Assembly (NCBI GenBank): GCA_910585565.1
Contig: CAJUFC010000040.1
Location: 1-22,914, forward strand
Source: an uncultured Eggerthellaceae bacterium
GTDB lineage: Bacteria > Actinomycetota > Coriobacteriia > Coriobacteriales > Eggerthellaceae
Length of the DNA stretch: 22,914 nt
Reading direction: 5' to 3'
Shown: piece by piece, positions 8,581 through 15,903 of the stretch
Position numbering within the stretch: position 1 is the first letter of the stretch
Layout: the number at the start of each line of letters is the position of its first letter
Notes under the pieces: model-generated
What the model saw: the letters and a program-made list of their open reading frames with translations, nothing else
What the model was told of the DNA's origin: nothing
Databases searched by the model: none
Position numbers and translations under genes: made by a program

Positions 8581-9162
8581 GTGGAACAAGCAGCATTGCG
8601 CAAGGCAAAGCCGACGGACGTGTTTTGGCGCGGACTGTACGGCGTCGAGCGGGACGGCGTTGACTGGGTGGTCGAGGTGGACTACTTCGACATCGGCGAG
8701 AAGGTGTGCGTCTTCCGCGACGGCATCAAGGCGTTCGAAGGCAGGTCACCCGCGTGGTTCGAGATTGACGCCGACGCTGAGATCCAGGCATCCATGGCGC
8801 TGTACGGCATGAAGCGTATTCATCTGGTGAACCGCAGCACGGGCGTCGCCGAAATGCTGAAACCGCTGCCCGGCACCGCGGAGTTCCTGCGCCAGCGCTT
8901 CGATGAGGCGCATCCGCTGGCGAGCAAGCTGGTGGCGGCGCTTGCATGGTGCACGCTGATCGTGGCATTGGTGACGCAGGCGCCGAACATGGTCAATGCG
9001 TTTCTGGGCGTGGCGGACCTGCTTTCTGTGCCGCTTCCGTTCTCGAAGGTTCCGACGTTCAACCTGCCCGACGGAGCGAACGTTGCGCTGAGCATTCTCG
9101 GAATTCTTGCCGGTCTCGACCGCGGCTTGCGGATGAAGCACAACGCGTTGCTGGACGATTAG
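8581..9162 (+). CDS. Unknown membrane protein next to TetR regulator
   Basis: The protein has 193 residues with a GTG start. The consensus AGGAGG at 8571-8576 sits 4 bases upstream, a strong though short-spaced site. Residues 1-110 look like a soluble alpha/beta domain (FWRGLYGVERDGVDWVVEVD and a following Asp-rich region). Residues 114-134 and about 166-180 are hydrophobic and likely membrane-spanning, with a weaker hydrophobic stretch between them. I do not recognise the family. The divergent TetR-type gene and the palindrome in the shared promoter suggest tight, ligand-responsive expression. A role in stress or small-molecule response is inference only. Confidence 0.75.
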   Translation: MEQAALRKAKPTDVFWRGLYGVERDGVDWVVEVDYFDIGEKVCVFRDGIKAFEGRSPAWFEIDADAEIQASMALYGMKRIHLVNRSTGVAEMLKPLPGTAEFLRQRFDEAHPLASKLVAALAWCTLIVALVTQAPNMVNAFLGVADLLSVPLPFSKVPTFNLPDGANVALSILGILAGLDRGLRMKHNALLDD

Positions 9163-9200
9163 GGGGCTGGCGCGAGAGGCGCGGAAGTGGCGCGCGAGCA

Positions 9201-9242
9201 CAGCGTGCAGGCGCGCGCATGGATGCGGGCGCCTGCACGCTG
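9201..9242. terminator. Strong GC-rich hairpin between convergent genes
   Basis: Two 14-bp perfectly complementary arms (CAGCGTGCAGGCGC at 9201-9214 and its complement at 9229-9242) flank a 14-base loop. It sits between the end of the plus-strand membrane-protein gene (9162) and the end of the minus-strand small-gene pair (9315). There is no T-run on either side, so it is a likely bidirectional stem but not a classical intrinsic terminator. Confidence 0.6.
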
Positions 9243-9314
9243 GCGGCCACATCCTTCGAACGCCGGCAGCTGGGCACCCTTTGCGCGCAAGCGCCTCGGC
9301 ACCCTTCCGGAGGC

Positions 9315-9587
9315 TCAGCCCATCGTTTCCGAAAGGTAGAGCTTGTTGCTGCGCGGGAACTCCCGCTTGAACGCTTCCTTGATTAGCCGCTTTCCGGCGG
9401 GTCCGGCGTCGAGCGGCATCGTCGCGTTCGCGAAGCCCTGCTCCTCCAGCTCCCAGCCTTCCGTGGCGCGGCGCAGCGTGACCGAGCGATCCTTCTTGAA
9501 CGTGGCCAGGGTGAGCACGCGAAGTCGCTTGTCCGCCATAGCGTTCAGCAGTTTCGCCTGGGCTTGCTTCGCGGGCACCAGCTTCAT
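9315..9587 (-). CDS. Small protein, second gene of coupled pair (possible antitoxin)
   Basis: This is a 90-residue basic protein. AAAGGAG lies 7 bases before the ATG, and the ATG overlaps the stop of the upstream gene as ATGA (9584-9587), so translation is coupled. Predicted features are an N-terminal helix (residues 5-20), strands around RVLTLATF and SVTLRRATEGWEL, and a C-terminal helix (GKRLIKEAFKREF). I see no helix-turn-helix or ribbon-helix-helix. I do not recognise the family. The antitoxin role rests only on its position after a RelE-like gene. Frame integrity and the good ribosome site make the gene itself credible. Confidence 0.65.
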   Translation of the reverse strand: MKLVPAKQAQAKLLNAMADKRLRVLTLATFKKDRSVTLRRATEGWELEEQGFANATMPLDAGPAGKRLIKEAFKREFPRSNKLYLSETMG

Positions 9588-10003
9588 GCGTGGCTCCTTT
9601 CCAGAAAGCGTTCGAGTTTGGCGGCGAATGCGCGCTTCTGCAGCTCGGGTGAAACGAAGAGCACGGTGGCGCTTTCGCCTTGCACCGCGAACGCGACACG
9701 CACCGAGCCGACGGACTTTTCGTTCACGCGGCATTCCCATATGGGCAGGCCGTGCCAGCGCGCGTTCGTGGCGAACTTCGACTTGAAGAGCCCGTTGGCC
9801 ATCTGGCTTGCTACGGTCTGTTCGATGTGTCCCTTGAGATGTGGGTGCTTCCGAAGCAGCGCTCGGCAGCCGCTTTTCTCGAAGATGACGGTGGAGCGCG
9901 TGGCGTTTGATGCGTCTGCCGCGCGAGCCGCCCGCCCCGCCTTCGTTGCGGGGGTAGGGCAGCTTGCACAGCTTGTGCTGCTTTCTGTATGCCGTTTGCT
10001 CAC
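9584..10003 (-). CDS. RelE/ParE-like small protein (possible toxin)
   Basis: The longest in-frame version has 139 residues from a GTG at 10003. The first about 38 residues are Ala/Ser/Thr-rich and may not be translated; the ribosome site there is weak. The rest fits a RelE/ParE-type pattern: a start strand (STVIFEKSGC), two helices (RALLRKH, KGHIEQTVASQM), then strands GLPIWECRV, GSVRVAFAVQG and SATVLFVS, then a Lys/Arg-rich C-terminal helix. RelE-family toxins are mRNA interferases that act at the ribosome. Family membership is by eye and needs a profile search. It overlaps the 9315-9587 gene by 4 bases in toxin-first order. Confidence 0.6.
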   Translation of the reverse strand: MSKRHTESSTSCASCPTPATKAGRAARAADASNATRSTVIFEKSGCRALLRKHPHLKGHIEQTVASQMANGLFKSKFATNARWHGLPIWECRVNEKSVGSVRVAFAVQGESATVLFVSPELQKRAFAAKLERFLERSHA

Positions 10004-10383
10004 AGGTCGCCGTTCTCTGCCTTTGCGTGGGGTTCGCGTTTGCCGTTGATGCGATGGTATCGCGTTCGCGTTGACGCGAGCGTTGCATGAGGAATCCGTA
10101 GGCGAAGGTTCACCTTTGCCTCGGTAGTCGAATGCTTCGGGCGGCTGGATGCGCTACACAGCAACGCCGGCGTCAGCCTCGCGCGTCCCGCTGGTCGACT
10201 GCATGGTCGTTGCGCTGCCGCTGTGGGCGCTGGCTTGCCGCTCGGAGTGAAGCCGCATGAGCGTCCCCTGACGCGTGAGCAACGGTTTCGTCCCGTGCCC
10301 ACGCCGGTGCAAGATTGGCCGCATAATCGAAGCAGCGCAGTCTGGCGCGACGAGGCCGACGACAACGGAAGGAGGGCGGGACG
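10004..10383. other. 380-base gap, no credible gene
   Basis: No frame shows a ribosome site plus protein-like composition. It contains one hairpin (10100-10121: 9-bp arms with one mismatch around TTCA) and a small palindrome (TCGCGT-TG-ACGCGA near 10070). Both sit on the upstream side of the minus-strand small-gene pair. The brnQ promoter must lie in the right half of this gap, but no good -35/-10 pair was identified. Confidence 0.6.
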
Positions 10384-11661
10384 ATGACGAAGGAGACCTG
10401 GGTTACGGGCCTTGCCCTGTTCGCGATGTTCTTTGGCGCGGGCAACCTGATCTTTCCGCCCTACCTCGGCATGGAGAGCGGGAGCCTGTGGCCTGTGGGG
10501 CTGGCGTTTTTCGTGCTGATCGACGTGGTCGTGGCGTGTGTGGGCATCTATGCGCTCAATGCGGCCGGCGGGGGAGAGGTAGCCTTCCAGCGCACCATCG
10601 GGAAGATTCCTGCCAATATCCTTAACACGGCGGCCATCGTCTGCACGGGCATTCTCATCGCCATGCCGCGCACTGCGGCCACCACCTACGAGATGGGCAT
10701 CATGCCCCTGTTCGGCGACGGCATCTCGCTGCTGCCGTTCTCGATTGGATTTTTCGCGCTCGTGCTTGTGCTGACCATCACCGAGTCGCGCGTGGTGGAG
10801 ATCATCGGCAAGGTGCTTACCCCTTTGCTGGTGTTGGGCGTTGGTGCGCTGATCGTGTGCGGCATCGCGAACCCGCTGGGGCCCATCGGCGAGCCGCATT
10901 CGAGCATGGTGGTGCAGGAGGGCATCGCGGCAGGCTATCAGGCCATGGACGTCATCTGCATCATTGGCTACTCCATCGTGTTGCAAAACGCCCTCAAGGG
11001 CGACGGCTTCAAGGCACGCGGCCAGCAGCTGCGGATACTCGCGTTCGCGAGTCTCATCGCTGGGGTGCTGTTGACGCTGATTTACGGGGGTCTCACCTAT
11101 CTGGGCGCGACGACCGGGCAGACCTTTGGGACGAACCTCAGCCAAGCTGCGCTGATCGTGGCCATCACCGAGCAGCTGATGGGCTCTGCGGGGGTCATCA
11201 TCCTGGGGCTGGTCGTGTTGTTGGCGTGCCTGACCACCGCCATCGGACTCATCAGCGCCACCGCCGAATACTTCCGGCAGCTCACCCATGACCGCGTGGG
11301 GTATCGCTTCGGCGTCGTATGCTGCGTCATCGCGGGCGTTTTGATTTGCAATCTGGAGCTGGACAACATCATCCGCTGGGCGTCGCCTGTCCTGACCATC
11401 GTGTGCCCGCCGTTCATGACCACCGTCGTGCTGATTCTGTTCGCGCGGTTCATCCCTTCCAAGCGCTTGTATCAGGGCGCCGCGCTCGGGGCCGTGCTGG
11501 CCAGTCTGCCACTGTCCCTGTATGACGCTTTCGGTATCTGCGCGTTCGTGGAGGCCATGCCGCTCTACAGCTACGGGTTCGCCTGGCTGCCCTACGCGAT
11601 TTGCGGCGGCATCATCGGCTGGCTCGTCGGTCGGATTGAGTCAAGAGGTTTGTCCTCTTGA
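10384..11661 (+). CDS. brnQ: Branched-chain amino acid:cation symporter (LIVCS family)
   Basis: The 425-residue polytopic membrane protein has about 12 hydrophobic helices. The N-terminal signature FAMFFGAGNLIFPPYLG is diagnostic of BrnQ/LIVCS carriers, and TTAIGLISATAEYF in the second half is also typical. The family imports Leu, Ile and Val with Na+ or H+. The start is supported by AAGGAGGG at 10369-10376, 7 bases before the ATG. The gene stands alone. Its last codons and stop lie within a perfect 11-bp inverted repeat, which may terminate transcription. Confidence 0.95.
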   Translation: MTKETWVTGLALFAMFFGAGNLIFPPYLGMESGSLWPVGLAFFVLIDVVVACVGIYALNAAGGGEVAFQRTIGKIPANILNTAAIVCTGILIAMPRTAATTYEMGIMPLFGDGISLLPFSIGFFALVLVLTITESRVVEIIGKVLTPLLVLGVGALIVCGIANPLGPIGEPHSSMVVQEGIAAGYQAMDVICIIGYSIVLQNALKGDGFKARGQQLRILAFASLIAGVLLTLIYGGLTYLGATTGQTFGTNLSQAALIVAITEQLMGSAGVIILGLVVLLACLTTAIGLISATAEYFRQLTHDRVGYRFGVVCCVIAGVLICNLELDNIIRWASPVLTIVCPPFMTTVVLILFARFIPSKRLYQGAALGAVLASLPLSLYDAFGICAFVEAMPLYSYGFAWLPYAICGGIIGWLVGRIESRGLSS

Positions 11662-11664
11662 CTC
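11638..11664 (+). terminator. Perfect hairpin over the brnQ stop codon
   Basis: GAGTCAAGAGG (11638-11648) and its exact complement (11654-11664) surround a TTTGT loop, and the brnQ stop (11659-11661) lies in the right arm. There is no T-run after it. The core and outer arms resemble the intergenic palindrome family seen at 18.0-22.3 kb, so it may be a repeat recruited as the gene's end rather than a dedicated terminator. Confidence 0.6.
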
Positions 11665-11741
11665 GTCCCTCGGCTCACCTCTCTGACCCAAGCGCCTGGC
11701 GCGCCGGCGCATGCCAAAGGTGCCTAGTGCGGCGGGATGCG

Positions 11742-12167
11742 TTAGCGTTTTTGTTCGGCGGCTTCGAGGAGTCGCTGGAGCTCTTCGGCATGCGAGCGGC
11801 GCTTGTTGGTGGCCGTGCCGACGATGGCGACGGAGCGGTACCTCCCATACTTCTGGAAAAAGGCGGGAATCGCCTGGCGCTCCTCCATCTCCTTGGCGTA
11901 GCGTGCGAAGTACTCCTCGTAGGGCAGGCCGTGGTCGAGATAGTCGTTCAGAAGCGCTTGCGAGGGGGAGTATTCCACGTCATGGACATAGTCGGCATGT
12001 GCGATGACGTGCGTGAAGTATTCTAGGTCTTCCTGCTTGGTGAACCCTGCGAGCTGGTTGGTGTTCCTGAGGCGGATGTCCAGCACCAGGTCGGTCTTCC
12101 AGCCGATGATCTTGTCGAAGAACTCTTCGGCCGTGGTCTGATATGCCGAGAGCACATGAATGTCCAT
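11742..12167 (-). CDS. DUF488-family protein
   Basis: The protein has 141 residues. The pattern IHVLSAYQTTAEEFFDKI, then DLVLDIRLRN, then EYSPS and a terminal VAIVGTATNKRRSHAEELQRLL matches DUF488, with its Asp-x-Arg near the second strand and a late RSH-type segment. Most DUF488 proteins have no proven function. The ATG at 12167 is chosen because AAGGAGCC lies 3-9 bases upstream; a longer in-frame ORF to 12305 has a Pro/Ser-rich, non-conserved-looking extension. The gene is convergent with brnQ and divergent from queD. Confidence 0.85.
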   Translation of the reverse strand: MDIHVLSAYQTTAEEFFDKIIGWKTDLVLDIRLRNTNQLAGFTKQEDLEYFTHVIAHADYVHDVEYSPSQALLNDYLDHGLPYEEYFARYAKEMEERQAIPAFFQKYGRYRSVAIVGTATNKRRSHAEELQRLLEAAEQKR

Positions 12168-12360
12168 GAGGGCTCCTTCTCGCGTGAGGGCCATGCGGCC
12201 GTTCTTTGCGGCCGTTCCAGCAGAACAAGCATAGCCTCCTGCCGAGCTGGCAGTGCGCGGGACCCGAAGACTGAAACCAAGACGAATCCTTGCCGGGGGC
12301 ACCATTTTCTGCCTTACGCGCCTTGCGAGAGAAGCATGGCTGTTCGACCTGCGGGTTATC

Positions 12361-12366
12361 TATAAT
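12361..12366 (+). promoter_or_regulatory. Candidate -10 element of the que operon
   Basis: An exact TATAAT lies 25 bases upstream of the queD ATG. Transcription would start near 12373, leaving a leader of under 20 bases that contains only the ribosome site AAAGGAG (12380-12386). No convincing TTGACA is found 17 bp upstream. Confidence 0.5.
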
Positions 12367-12390
12367 GGTTCGAAAAGCGAAAGGAGCCCG

Positions 12391-12816
12391 ATGTACGGAT
12401 TGAAGACGGAAAGCAGCTTCGACGCCTCTCATTTTCTGACCGACTACCACGGCAAGTGCGAGAACCTGCATGGTCACCGCTGGCGCGTGGTGGCCTATCT
12501 TGAGGTGCCAGAGCTTCAGGTGGCGGGCACGTGCAAGGACATGGTGGTCGATTTCGGTGATTTCAAGGCCGCTTTGCGCGGGTTGACCGAGCGTCTTGAC
12601 CATCGCTTCCTGATCGAGGAAGGGTCGCTTGGCGAAGACACGCTCGCGTGCTTGGAGCGCGACGGCTTCTCGCTGCTTGCCCTGCCGTTCAGGACGACTG
12701 CGGAGAATCTGGCGAAGTGGTTTTTCGACCAGCTTGCCAAGCTCGGCTTGCCCATAGCGCAGGTCGACGTGTACGAGACGCCCAACAACTGCGCGTTTTA
12801 TCGCAAGGATGCGTAG
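12391..12816 (+). CDS. queD: 6-carboxy-5,6,7,8-tetrahydropterin synthase
   Basis: The 141-residue protein of the PTPS/QueD family converts 7,8-dihydroneopterin triphosphate to 6-carboxytetrahydropterin, the first committed step to queuosine. Zinc ligands are visible as His14 (FDASH), His27 and His29 (LHGH), with the catalytic Cys23 in the KCENLHGH segment. A late LDHRFL and the C-terminal ETPNNCAFY (substrate-binding Glu) are also present. AAAGGAG precedes the ATG. The gene is followed after 5 bases by queE, so the four que genes form one transcription unit. The preceding GTP cyclohydrolase (FolE) is not in this window. Confidence 0.95.
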   Translation: MYGLKTESSFDASHFLTDYHGKCENLHGHRWRVVAYLEVPELQVAGTCKDMVVDFGDFKAALRGLTERLDHRFLIEEGSLGEDTLACLERDGFSLLALPFRTTAENLAKWFFDQLAKLGLPIAQVDVYETPNNCAFYRKDA

Positions 12817-12821
12817 CTCTC

Positions 12822-13658
12822 GTGGCTGGCGGCGTTTCTGGAATGCCTGTCGTGGTGGCGCCATGTGCCGGTGGAGCGGGGGCGCTTGCGGCTGACCGGG
12901 CGTTTCCCGTTGTCGAGAAGTTCGTGTCAGTGAACGGGGAGGGCCTGGCGGCAGGGCGCTTGGCGGCCTTCGTCCGGTTTGCGGGATGCAATCTGGACTG
13001 CGCCTATTGCGACACGCGCTGGGCCAATGGGTCCGCCGTGCGGGAGCGGGCTGAGATGCATTCGGTGGCGTCGCTGATCGAGTGGGTGCGCTCGACGGGC
13101 GTCTCGGCGGTGACGCTGACCGGGGGCGAGCCGCTTTTGCAGCCGAGCCTTCCCGAGCTGATAGCTGCGCTTCTGGAGGTTGCCGAGTCGCATTCGCTTC
13201 GCGTGGAGGTCGAGACGAACGGCTCGTGCGACCTGACGAGGGTCGTGCGGCTGCGCGAAGAGCGCGACCGGGGTAGCCGCGAGGCCGGCGAGGGCGATGG
13301 TGGCGAGAAGGCTGACTCTGGGAGCGTGCCGAGCGCTTTGCATCTGACGGTTGACTGGAAGACGCCGGCTGCTGGCAAGGCTGCCTGCGCCGCTATGCTG
13401 CGGCGCAACTTCGAGATGCTGGACGAGCGCGATGCGGTGAAGTTCGTCGTGGGCTCCGTCGATGACCTCGAGTTTGCGGCGCAGTGCGCGCGCGAGGCGA
13501 ACCTCTGGGGGCGCTGCCAGGTGCTCTTCAGCCCGATGTGGGGCCGAATCGATCCGCGCGAGATCGTCGAGTTTATGGTGCGGGAGCGCCTCGATCGCGC
13601 TCGGTTGCAGCTTCAGATGCACAAGATCATCTGGCCGGATGTAGATAAAGGAGTGTGA
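12822..13658 (+). CDS. queE: 7-carboxy-7-deazaguanine synthase (radical SAM)
   Basis: The protein has 278 residues from GTG 12822, or 271 from ATG 12843. GTG is preferred because it leaves a 5-base gap to queD and has AGGA (12806-12809) upstream; the ATG has no ribosome site. It shows the substrate motif SVNGEGLAAGR, the [4Fe-4S] motif CNLDCAYC (CX3CX2C) and the SAM-binding LTGGEPLLQ. It rearranges 6-carboxytetrahydropterin to 7-carboxy-7-deazaguanine. Between NGSCDL and LHLTVDWKTP there is a charged Gly/Glu/Arg-rich insert of about 35 residues that looks unstructured; it is in frame and does not touch the active-site motifs. Confidence 0.93.
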   Translation: MAGGVSGMPVVVAPCAGGAGALAADRAFPVVEKFVSVNGEGLAAGRLAAFVRFAGCNLDCAYCDTRWANGSAVRERAEMHSVASLIEWVRSTGVSAVTLTGGEPLLQPSLPELIAALLEVAESHSLRVEVETNGSCDLTRVVRLREERDRGSREAGEGDGGEKADSGSVPSALHLTVDWKTPAAGKAACAAMLRRNFEMLDERDAVKFVVGSVDDLEFAAQCAREANLWGRCQVLFSPMWGRIDPREIVEFMVRERLDRARLQLQMHKIIWPDVDKGV

Positions 13659-13665
13659 GTCGCGC

Positions 13666-14376
13666 ATGGCTGATGCGATGCAGGGGGTTCGAAAGAAGGC
13701 GTTGGTGCTGTGCTCGGGAGGCGTCGATTCCACGACGCTGCTTGCAAAAGCCGTCGAGGAGTACGGGGCGCAGGGTGTGGTCGCGTTGTCGATCTCGTAC
13801 GGCCAGAAGCATGCGCGCGAGATCGAGGCCGCGCGGGCCGTGGCCGAGCATTATGGAGTCGAGCAGCGCTTCTTGAACCTGTCTGCGATCTTCGCTGACA
13901 GCCAGTGCTCGCTCCTGGCGCATTCTGATGAGGCGATTCCGCAGGGTGCCTATGCCGAGCAGCAGGCGCAGTCCGAGGGCTCTACCGTGAGCACATATGT
14001 GCCGTTCCGCAACGGGCTGTTCCTCTCTTCGGCTGCCTCCATGGCGCTTTCGTTGGGGTGTTCGGTCGTGTATTATGGCGCCCATCACGACGACTGGGCG
14101 GGTTCGGCCTATCCTGATTGCTCTTTGGAGTTCGTGGCCGCGATGGGTTCTGCAATCGCTCTGGGGACTGGCGATGAGCTTCGCTTGGAGGCGCCGTTTG
14201 TGGACGCGTCCAAGGGCGACATCGTTCGCGAGGGCTTGGCGCTGGGCGTTCCCTACGAGTTGACGTGGTCGTGCTATGAGGGTGGGGAGCGTCCATGCGG
14301 GACATGCGCAACCTGCCTTGACCGGGCCGCTGCCTTTGCCGCCAACGGGGCGGACGACCCGCTGCTTGGTTGCTAG
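13666..14376 (+). CDS. queC: 7-cyano-7-deazaguanine synthase
   Basis: The protein has 236 residues. The PP-loop ATPase motif SGGVDST is at residues 17-23, SYGQKHAREI follows, and the zinc-binding cysteines are near the C-terminus in RPCGTCATC with an upstream Cys. It makes preQ0 from 7-carboxy-7-deazaguanine, ATP and ammonia. AAAGGAG (13648-13654) lies 11 bases before the ATG and overlaps the end of queE, 7 bases separating the genes. In-frame ATGs nine or more bases downstream are possible alternatives. Confidence 0.95.
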   Translation: MADAMQGVRKKALVLCSGGVDSTTLLAKAVEEYGAQGVVALSISYGQKHAREIEAARAVAEHYGVEQRFLNLSAIFADSQCSLLAHSDEAIPQGAYAEQQAQSEGSTVSTYVPFRNGLFLSSAASMALSLGCSVVYYGAHHDDWAGSAYPDCSLEFVAAMGSAIALGTGDELRLEAPFVDASKGDIVREGLALGVPYELTWSCYEGGERPCGTCATCLDRAAAFAANGADDPLLGC

Positions 14377-14407
14377 AAGTGTTGGGGGATACGACGGGAG
14401 GTTATGC

Positions 14408-14962
14408 ATGAGCGGTATGGGCGCAACGACGGATGCCCCTTCCTGCGTTCCTGCGGAGCGGGCGGGGCGCGATGAGGGGGAGACCCGCGCGGGCGGCGTG
14501 ACGCTTTTGGGGAGCCAGGGCACGCGGTATCCGAGCGACTACGACCCGGGCGTGCTCGAGACGTTCGAGAACAAGCATCAGGGCAACGACTATTTCGTGA
14601 AGTTCAACTGCCCCGAATTCACGAGCCTGTGCCCGATTACGGGGCAGCCCGATTTCGCGACCATCTACATTTCATACGTGCCTGACGTGCGCATGGTGGA
14701 AAGCAAGAGCCTCAAGCTGTATCTGTTCGGCTTCCGCAACCACGGGGACTTCCATGAGGACTGCATGAACATCATCATGAAGGACCTGATTGCGTTGATG
14801 GATCCGAAGTACATCGAGGTGTGGGGGAAATTCACTCCGCGTGGTGGCATCTCCATCGACCCGTACTGCAACTACGGCCGCGCCGGCACGCGCTGGGAGG
14901 AGGTCGCCTGGCAGCGCCTCTCGCAGCACGACCTGTATCCAGAGAAGGTAGACAACCGCTAG
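14408..14962 (+). CDS. queF: NADPH-dependent 7-cyano-7-deazaguanine reductase
   Basis: The 184-residue protein is of the short (unimodular) QueF type. The catalytic Cys75 lies in FTSLCPITGQPDFA with the partner Asp82, and the QueF motif ESKSLKLYLFGFR with Glu98 follows. It reduces preQ0 to preQ1, the base inserted into tRNA by Tgt. GGGAGG (14396-14401) supports the ATG at 14408. The first about 35 residues are a Gly/Ala/Glu-rich extension before the conserved core. It ends the queDECF unit; the RAYT element begins only about 3 bases after its stop. Confidence 0.95.
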   Translation: MSGMGATTDAPSCVPAERAGRDEGETRAGGVTLLGSQGTRYPSDYDPGVLETFENKHQGNDYFVKFNCPEFTSLCPITGQPDFATIYISYVPDVRMVESKSLKLYLFGFRNHGDFHEDCMNIIMKDLIALMDPKYIEVWGKFTPRGGISIDPYCNYGRAGTRWEEVAWQRLSQHDLYPEKVDNR

Positions 14963-14964
14963 GC

Positions 14965-15012
14965 GCGTGACAACTGGTCCGCGTGACAACTGGTCGGGTA
15001 ATTTGTCACGCG
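14965..15012. repeat. Left REP-like palindrome plus half-repeat (5' of RAYT)
   Basis: A half-repeat GCGTGACAACTGGTC (14965-14979) is followed by a second copy (14981-14995) that opens the full palindrome at 14983-15009, with arms GTGACAA and TTGTCAC. The flanks extend the arms to ten perfect pairs (CGCGTGACAA 14980-14989 with its complement 15003-15012). This copy is in inverse orientation to the ones at 15910, 18215 and 21749. Confidence 0.9.
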
Positions 15013-15031
15013 CCCGCCCATTTGCCATACT
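15003..15031 (+). promoter_or_regulatory. Candidate RAYT promoter using the REP arm as -35
   Basis: TTGTCA (15003-15008), the right arm of the REP palindrome, and CATACT (15026-15031) are separated by exactly 17 bp. They match the sigma-70 consensus at five of six and four of six positions. The predicted start is near 15038, upstream of the ribosome site at 15053-15058. Confidence 0.5.
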
Positions 15032-15066
15032 GGTCAAAACCACCACGAGTGCGGGAGGCGGCTTTC

Positions 15067-15903
15067 ATGGGCGTCATACGGTCGCTGCAGCAGAGCGAAG
15101 CAGACATCTACCATATCTTCGTCAGGGGGATGGGGCGACAGCTTTTGTTCGAAGACGACGTGGATCGCGGGCGATTCCTGGCCGCCCTCGAGCGCGCGCT
15201 TGAGAAGAACGCCGTCGAGCTGTATGCATGGGTGCTCATGGGGAACCACGTCCATCTTCTGGCGCATGCGCCGTGCAAGCAGATTTCCGCGCTCATGAAG
15301 AGCGTTGAGGTGTCGTATGCGCGGTTCTTCAACCAGCGACACGAGCGCGTGGGGAGTCTCTTTCAAGGTCGATTCGGAAGTCAGGCCATCCACGACGAAG
15401 CGCAACTGCTCGCCGCCGTTCGCTACATCCACGCCAATCCCTGCGAAGCCGGGATCGCGCAGGGCTACGCGTATCGTTGGAGCAGCTATGGCGAATACAC
15501 TTCAAGCGAATCTGATGTCTTGCGCTGGCGGCTCTGCAACACCGAGTTTGTCCTCGCAATGCTTCACGGGCGCGTGGGCTTCGATGCGCTTCATGAGCGG
15601 GATGCGGAAGAGGGGGCGTTCATCGACGAGGATGGGCCGCGAGGGCGTACCGTCCCCATGCCTGATTCCGTCGCTTTGGCCGTCGCCGAAGAGGAGCTGG
15701 GCGCAGAATGGCGCACGATGCTCTGCGAGCTGTCACGTGAGGAGCGCAATGCGCAGATTTCCCAGCTTCGGGAAGCGGGGCTTTCCATCCGTCAAATTGA
15801 GCGATTGACGGGGCTGGGCCGCGGAATCATCTCGCGTGCCTGCGTGCGTTGCGCGCGTGGCTTCCGTTCGCCGGGCGGGGCGGGGCAACTTTCTCGAACC
15901 TGA
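15067..15903 (+). CDS. REP-associated tyrosine transposase (RAYT, Y1/HUH)
   Basis: The protein has 278 residues from the ATG with GGGAGG 8 bases upstream. An in-frame GTG at 14983 lies inside the REP palindrome and is unlikely to be the start. The HUH motif is His61-Val-His63 in GNHVHLLAH, and the nucleophile is Tyr120 in RYIHANP. The segment GSLFQGRFGSQ is typical of RAYTs, the domesticated IS200/IS605-like transposases (Y1_Tnp). The C-terminal 110 residues add a helix-turn-helix (AGLSIRQIERLTGLGRGIISRAC), absent from the smallest RAYTs. It is expected to nick and join single-stranded REP hairpins. The gene is bracketed by inverted REP-like repeats and has solo repeats elsewhere in the window. 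Confidence 0.9.
   Translation: MGVIRSLQQSEADIYHIFVRGMGRQLLFEDDVDRGRFLAALERALEKNAVELYAWVLMGNHVHLLAHAPCKQISALMKSVEVSYARFFNQRHERVGSLFQGRFGSQAIHDEAQLLAAVRYIHANPCEAGIAQGYAYRWSSYGEYTSSESDVLRWRLCNTEFVLAMLHGRVGFDALHERDAEEGAFIDEDGPRGRTVPMPDSVALAVAEEELGAEWRTMLCELSREERNAQISQLREAGLSIRQIERLTGLGRGIISRACVRCARGFRSPGGAGQLSRT

Noticed and set aside
10000..11289. 429-residue minus-strand open frame opposite brnQ
   Set aside because: Its His/Gln/Arg-rich composition is typical of an antisense frame in GC-rich DNA; brnQ on the other strand is unambiguous.
12290..12390. preQ1 riboswitch upstream of queD
   Set aside because: The likely -10 leaves a leader of under 20 bases, and no preQ1-I type stem with an A-rich tail is visible in the upstream region.
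14983..15066. GTG at 14983 as the RAYT start
   Set aside because: It lies inside the REP palindrome without a ribosome site, whereas the ATG at 15067 has GGGAGG at good spacing and directly precedes the conserved domain.
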